Shown here piece by piece: positions 24,521-27,925 of a stretch of 27,925 bases of DNA. Source of the stretch: an uncultured Duncaniella sp. (GTDB taxonomy: Bacteria; Bacteroidota; Bacteroidia; Bacteroidales; Muribaculaceae); contig NZ_CAJTMT010000033.1 in assembly GCF_910577345.1 (NCBI RefSeq), forward strand, positions 7,669 to 35,593, in the 5' to 3' direction. Under the pieces are notes generated by a model that made no database searches, was not told the origin of the DNA, and worked only from the letters and a program-made list of their open reading frames with translations. A program made the position numbers and the translations under genes. Each line of letters starts with the position of its first letter. Position 1 is the stretch's first letter.

Positions 24521-24552
24521 TTTGGTGGCTATGTATTTTTTAGCTAACTTTG
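24521..24552 (+). promoter_or_regulatory. Promoter of the acyl-CoA synthetase gene
   Basis: TTTG (24521-24524), a 20-bp spacer and TAACTTTG (24545-24552) are an exact Bacteroidetes housekeeping promoter with the same spacing as the one at 11939-11970. Transcription should begin near 24558, leaving a leader of only about 16 nt before the ATG at 24574. Confidence 0.75.
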
Positions 24553-24573
24553 CACCCCAAAGTAGCCAACATT

Positions 24574-26382
24574 ATGGAAACCAATATACTTACCGGGTTA
24601 ATTGCGCGCCAGAGCGCCCGCTACGGCGAGCGTGCCGCGCTCAGTGCCCCCGACAACAATGGAAAGTGGCACGACATTTCGTGGCATAATCTGAGTGCCG
24701 ATGTCGACACCGCTTCAGCCGCAATGGCTGTGCTGGGCATCCGTGAGGCTGACAATATTGCCACCTTCTCGGCCAACAGGCCTGAAAACATAGTCACTGA
24801 CTATGCATGTTTCAACAACCGAGCCGTCTCTGTCTCCATCTACGCGACAAGTTCGCTCGAACAGCTCGCCTATATACTCAACGATGCTTCTTGCCCGCTG
24901 CTGTTTGTGGGCAACACCACCCAATATCACATTGCGCGCCGGGCGATGGCTCTCTGTCCGTCGCTGAAACGCATCGTGGTCATCAAGCCTATCAAGCTCG
25001 ATGAGGATGATGACACAAGTATGCTCTGGACCGACTTCATGAATCTCGGCCGTCAGGCTTCCGATGAGATCAAGGCGACAGTGAAGTCGCGCACGGCTTC
25101 AGCCACTCCTGATGATATAGCCACTCTTGTCTACACTTCTGGTACCACCGGTGAGCCGAAGGGTGCTGTCCTGACCCATTCCAACTATGATGCCGCGATG
25201 GAAGCCCATCTGCAGCGCATCGACATGGTCTCTGACAAGGATGTCTCGATGGCCTTCCTCCCTCTCAGTCACATATTCGAGAAGGGATGGACATATTTCT
25301 GTCTTGTCAAGGGCATAAAGGTTGCCGTCAACCGTGACCCTCAGGACATTCAGTCGACCATCCAGCAGGTGAGACCCACATGTATGTGTGCCGTTCCTCG
25401 TTTCTGGGAGAAGGTCTACACGGCTGTTCAGGAGAAGATCGCCTCGATGAGTCCGGTGATGCGTATGCTCGTCGGTATGGCCCTTAAGGTTGGCCGCCGC
25501 CGCAACATCGAGTATGCGCGTGTAGGCCGCAAGGCTCCCTGGTGGCTTGAAACCCGCTACAAGTTCTTCGATTCGAAGGTGTTCAGCCTGCTCCGTCATG
25601 CCATAGGCATTGACCACGGTAATATTTTCCCGACCGCAGGAGCGCCTGTGTCGCCCAAGATTGTCGAGTTCTTCCATTCCTGTGGCATAAACATCGTGGT
25701 GGGCTATGGTCTTTCCGAGACCACTGCAACGGTTGCGTGCTTCCCACGCGTAGGGTGGGAGATAGGTTCGGTCGGCACTCCCATTCCTTTTGTCGAGGTG
25801 AAAATCGGCGAGGAGAACGAGGTACTCGTGAAGAGCCCGATGGTCATGAGGGGCTACTACAACAAGCCCGAGGAAACCGCGAAGGCTTTCACCCCCGACG
25901 GTTGGTTCCGCACGGGTGATGCCGGTTATATCGACGACCACGGTGCCCTCTTCCTCACCGACCGTCTGAAAGACCTGTTCAAGACATCCAACGGTAAGTA
26001 CATCGCCCCGCAGGCGATCGAGACACTACTCGGCTCCGACAAGTATATTGACCAGATAGCCGTCATCGGCGATCGTCGCAAGTTCGTGTCGGCTCTTATC
26101 GTTCCCGACTATACTGCTCTGAAGGATTTTGCCGCCAAGGAGCGCATATCCTACCATTCGATGGATGAGCTTGTGCGCAATCCGCGTGTGCGTCAGCTTC
26201 TGACCGACCGCATAGAGGAGATTCAGAAGGGGCTTGCTTCCTACGAGAAGATTAAGCGTTTCACCATCCTTCCGAAGCCTTTCTCGATGGAGAACGGAGA
26301 GTTGACCAATACTCTAAAGGTCAAGCGCCACGCCGTCAACCGCATCTATGCCAAGGAGATTGATGCGATGTATGACTGCTGA
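24574..26382 (+). CDS. fadD: Long-chain acyl-CoA synthetase (AMP-forming)
   Basis: The ATG at 24574 gives 602 residues, the usual size. Adenylate-forming enzyme motifs are in order: the phosphate-binding YTSGTTGEPKG at 187-197, LPLSHIFEKGW near 225-235, GYGLSETT at 377-384, GWFRTGD at 443-449, the hinge LTDRLKDLFKTSNGKYIAP near 458-476, and the C-terminal region NGELTNTLKVKR holding the catalytic Lys. The family activates free fatty acids with ATP and CoA in the cytoplasm or at the inner membrane, feeding phospholipid synthesis or fatty-acid reuse. It has its own promoter and is not part of the import loci. The fadD symbol follows family usage; chain-length preference cannot be read from sequence. 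Confidence 0.93.
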   Translation: METNILTGLIARQSARYGERAALSAPDNNGKWHDISWHNLSADVDTASAAMAVLGIREADNIATFSANRPENIVTDYACFNNRAVSVSIYATSSLEQLAYILNDASCPLLFVGNTTQYHIARRAMALCPSLKRIVVIKPIKLDEDDDTSMLWTDFMNLGRQASDEIKATVKSRTASATPDDIATLVYTSGTTGEPKGAVLTHSNYDAAMEAHLQRIDMVSDKDVSMAFLPLSHIFEKGWTYFCLVKGIKVAVNRDPQDIQSTIQQVRPTCMCAVPRFWEKVYTAVQEKIASMSPVMRMLVGMALKVGRRRNIEYARVGRKAPWWLETRYKFFDSKVFSLLRHAIGIDHGNIFPTAGAPVSPKIVEFFHSCGINIVVGYGLSETTATVACFPRVGWEIGSVGTPIPFVEVKIGEENEVLVKSPMVMRGYYNKPEETAKAFTPDGWFRTGDAGYIDDHGALFLTDRLKDLFKTSNGKYIAPQAIETLLGSDKYIDQIAVIGDRRKFVSALIVPDYTALKDFAAKERISYHSMDELVRNPRVRQLLTDRIEEIQKGLASYEKIKRFTILPKPFSMENGELTNTLKVKRHAVNRIYAKEIDAMYDC

Positions 26383-26446
26383 TGCGTGAGGGGCAATTTC
26401 AATGAAAAATAATGTATTAATCACTATTTTATAGCATTACACAAGA

Positions 26447-27457
26447 ATGAAAGTAGCAATCGTAGGCGTCAGTGGCGCCGTGGGACAGGAATTCCTCCGT
26501 GTCCTTGACGAACAGAACTTCCCTATTGACGAACTCCTGCTTTTCGGCTCCGAGCGCAGCGCCGGTAAGACTTACACATTCCGCGGCAAGGAGCACACTG
26601 TCAAGCTTCTTCAGCACAACGACGATTTCAAGGGAGTGGATTTCGCATTTGTTTCGGCAGGTGCGGGTGTTTCGCGTGAGTTTGCCGACACCATCACCAA
26701 GCACGGTGCTGTCATGATTGACAATTCAAGCGCCTTCCGCATGGATAAGGATGTGCCTCTGGTCGTTCCCGAGGTCAACGGTGAGGATGCGTTTGACGCT
26801 CCCCGTGGTGTCATCGCCAACCCCAACTGTACGACCGCCATCATGGTCGTGGCCCTCAAACCCCTCAACGACATCTCGCCCATCAAGCGTGTGCATGTGG
26901 CCACCTATCAGGCTGCTTCCGGTGCGGGTGCCGTCGCAATGCAGGAACTTGAGAACCAGTATGCCGAACTTGCCGCCGGCAAGGAGCCTACTGTCGAGAA
27001 GTTTGCCTATCAGCTTGCCTACAATCTCATCCCCCACATCGACGTGTTCCTCGACAACGACTACACCAAAGAGGAGATGAAGATGTATAACGAGACAAAG
27101 AAAATCATGCATGCTCCCGAGCTTGAAGTGAGCGCAACATGTATCCGCGTCCCGGTGATGCGCGCCCACAGCGAGGCTGTGTGGGTGGAGACCGAGCAGC
27201 CCATCAGCGTTGAGCAGGCCCGCGAGGCATTCAGCAAGGCCGAAGGCCTCGTTGTCATCGACGAACCCGCCGCCAAGAAATATCCTATGCCCCTCGACGC
27301 GGCAGGTAAGGATCCCGTCTATGCCGGCCGTCTCCGCAAGGACATCGCCAACCCCAACGGTCTGACATTCTGGCTCGTCGGTGACCAGATCAAGAAGGGT
27401 GCAGCCCTCAACGCCGTCCAGATTGCCCAGTACATGATCGCTCATCCGAGAGGATAA
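26447..27457 (+). CDS. asd: Aspartate-semialdehyde dehydrogenase
   Basis: This 336-residue protein has the full length of the bacterial enzyme. The N-terminal NADP-binding loop is VAIVGVSGAVGQEFLRVL, the catalytic Cys128 lies in ANPNCTTA, and His241 in RVPVMRAHSEAVW is the likely acid-base residue. It converts beta-aspartyl phosphate to aspartate semialdehyde, the branch point to lysine, diaminopimelate, threonine and methionine. The gene follows the acyl-CoA synthetase after 64 bp of AT-rich DNA in which I find no TAnnTTTG box, so it may be read from the upstream promoter or from an unrecognised one. Confidence 0.96.
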   Translation: MKVAIVGVSGAVGQEFLRVLDEQNFPIDELLLFGSERSAGKTYTFRGKEHTVKLLQHNDDFKGVDFAFVSAGAGVSREFADTITKHGAVMIDNSSAFRMDKDVPLVVPEVNGEDAFDAPRGVIANPNCTTAIMVVALKPLNDISPIKRVHVATYQAASGAGAVAMQELENQYAELAAGKEPTVEKFAYQLAYNLIPHIDVFLDNDYTKEEMKMYNETKKIMHAPELEVSATCIRVPVMRAHSEAVWVETEQPISVEQAREAFSKAEGLVVIDEPAAKKYPMPLDAAGKDPVYAGRLRKDIANPNGLTFWLVGDQIKKGAALNAVQIAQYMIAHPRG

Positions 27458-27559
27458 TTGGGTGCAAGCCGTAATTACAGCGCATTAAATTCGTCAATAT
27501 CTGAAAAGGGTACAGAATGACAGAAGTCCCTATAACGCGTTCCGCATTAGCTTGAAGCG

Positions 27560-27579
27560 ATATAACAAATTTGTTATAT
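27560..27579. promoter_or_regulatory. Perfect 20-bp palindrome (candidate operator)
   Basis: ATATAACAAATTTGTTATAT is exactly its own reverse complement, with no spacer. This is the size and symmetry of a site for a dimeric transcription factor. It lies 102 bp after the asd stop, with no T tract, so it is not a normal terminator. The regulator and target are unknown. Confidence 0.5.
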
Positions 27580-27743
27580 GATGGGTCAGAAGATACAAAA
27601 AGATTAATTTCAGTAAATTATACTTCTTTTACTTTTGTTTATTATGTTCTTTTGTATCTCTTTTTACAGTATATGAACCGAAAATCGCGATATCATAAGT
27701 CATGCGGAAAAAATTTCCCATGACCTCGCGTAATTTATAATCA

Positions 27744-27803
27744 AAACATTTACTCCCCCGCCAAAAGTGCTATCCAGCGCCTTCGGCGGGGGAGTAAATG
27801 TTT
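27744..27803. repeat. Large inverted repeat with competing inner stem
   Basis: Bases 27744-27762 and 27785-27803 are perfect 19-bp arms (each with a C5 or G5 run) around a 22-nt loop. An alternative short hairpin, CGCC-TTC-GGCG at 27778-27788, uses the first four bases of the right arm, so the two folds exclude each other. It may be a bidirectional terminator, a REP-like element or an RNA switch for the gene starting at 27865. Confidence 0.6.
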
Positions 27804-27864
27804 ATTTAATATTTATTTGCCTTAAAATTTGTAAATTTTAAATCTATTTCGTACATTGCGAACG

Positions 27865-27925
27865 ATGAACCCTTGGGTGCAAATATCAGTGACTGTGTCG
27901 GTTGTCATGGCTGTTTCGTTTTTTG
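27865..27925 (+). CDS. Start of a probable membrane or exported protein, cut by the window end
   Basis: An open frame starts at the ATG at 27865 and is still open at the last base after 20 codons. The peptide MNPWVQISVTVSVVMAVSFF is strongly hydrophobic from residue 4 on, like a membrane anchor or signal sequence. A promoter-like pair sits directly upstream: TTTG at 27828-27831, 20 bp, then TACATTGC at 27852-27859 (six of eight bases of the -7 box). If used, the leader would be only a few bases. No family can be assigned from so short a piece. Confidence 0.4.
   Translation, partial: MNPWVQISVTVSVVMAVSFF

Larger units (their letters stand above)
27458..27864. other. AT-rich non-coding region with several dyads
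   Basis: No convincing gene lies here. It contains a perfect palindrome (27560-27579), a pyrimidine-rich stretch with one plus-strand TAnnTTTG match (TACTTTTG, 27630-27637) lacking a well-placed -33 box, a bulged dyad (TCATGCGGAAA at 27700-27710 against TTTCCCATGA at 27714-27723) and a large hairpin (27744-27803). The richness in dyads exceeds that of the other gaps in the window. Confidence 0.7.

Noticed and set aside
26383..26446. Promoter directly upstream of asd
   Set aside because: The gap is AT-rich but contains no TAnnTTTG match, so no promoter is claimed.
27458..27882. Direct repeat TTGGGTGCAA at 27458-27467 and 27873-27882 as a target-site duplication
   Set aside because: A 10-bp match over this distance can arise by chance, and the enclosed DNA has no transposase or terminal inverted repeats.

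Overview
The window looks like a chromosomal segment of a gut Bacteroidales, with a Muribaculaceae-like genus as my best guess. Support comes from two SusC/SusD outer-membrane import pairs, lipoproteins with an acidic residue run after the lipobox Cys, a GLPGLI-family protein, start codons without Shine-Dalgarno sites, and promoters of the Bacteroidetes housekeeping type (TTTG, about 20 bp, TAnnTTTG). No rRNA, tRNA, CRISPR array, prophage or transposase gene was seen. Genus-level placement is inference.

Left part (1-11761): an array of 9-bp and 7-bp repeats (1-215) flips orientation and folds into a long hairpin that ends at the stop codon of the first gene. Seven minus-strand genes follow, read from 10873 down to 260: a FecR-type anti-sigma factor, a SusC-type TonB-dependent transporter with the STN signalling domain, SusD, two predicted surface lipoproteins (one unassigned, one FISUMP-domain) and two tandem paralogous TlpA-like thioredoxins. 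A divergent ECF sigma factor (11180-11761) completes a sigma/anti-sigma/transducer circuit. No carbohydrate-active enzyme is present, so the imported substrate may be peptide, protein or a metal ligand rather than a glycan; this is inference.

Middle part (11762-22447): a second import locus on the plus strand. A strong housekeeping-type promoter with two dyads at its upstream edge drives a leader of about 205 nt, then SusC (no STN domain), SusD, an unassigned secreted 328-residue protein and a large multidomain pectate lyase. The last two share a C-terminal motif. REP-like palindromes lie in both gaps downstream of susD, and a strong intrinsic terminator closes the unit. This is a minimal pectin-type polysaccharide utilisation locus.

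Right part (22448-27925): a trypsin-like secreted serine protease and a GLPGLI-family protein 14 bp apart, then an AMP-forming long-chain acyl-CoA synthetase and aspartate-semialdehyde dehydrogenase (asd). The last 468 bp are mostly non-coding but hold a perfect 20-bp palindrome, a 19-bp-arm hairpin and the first 20 codons of a probable membrane or exported protein that runs off the window.
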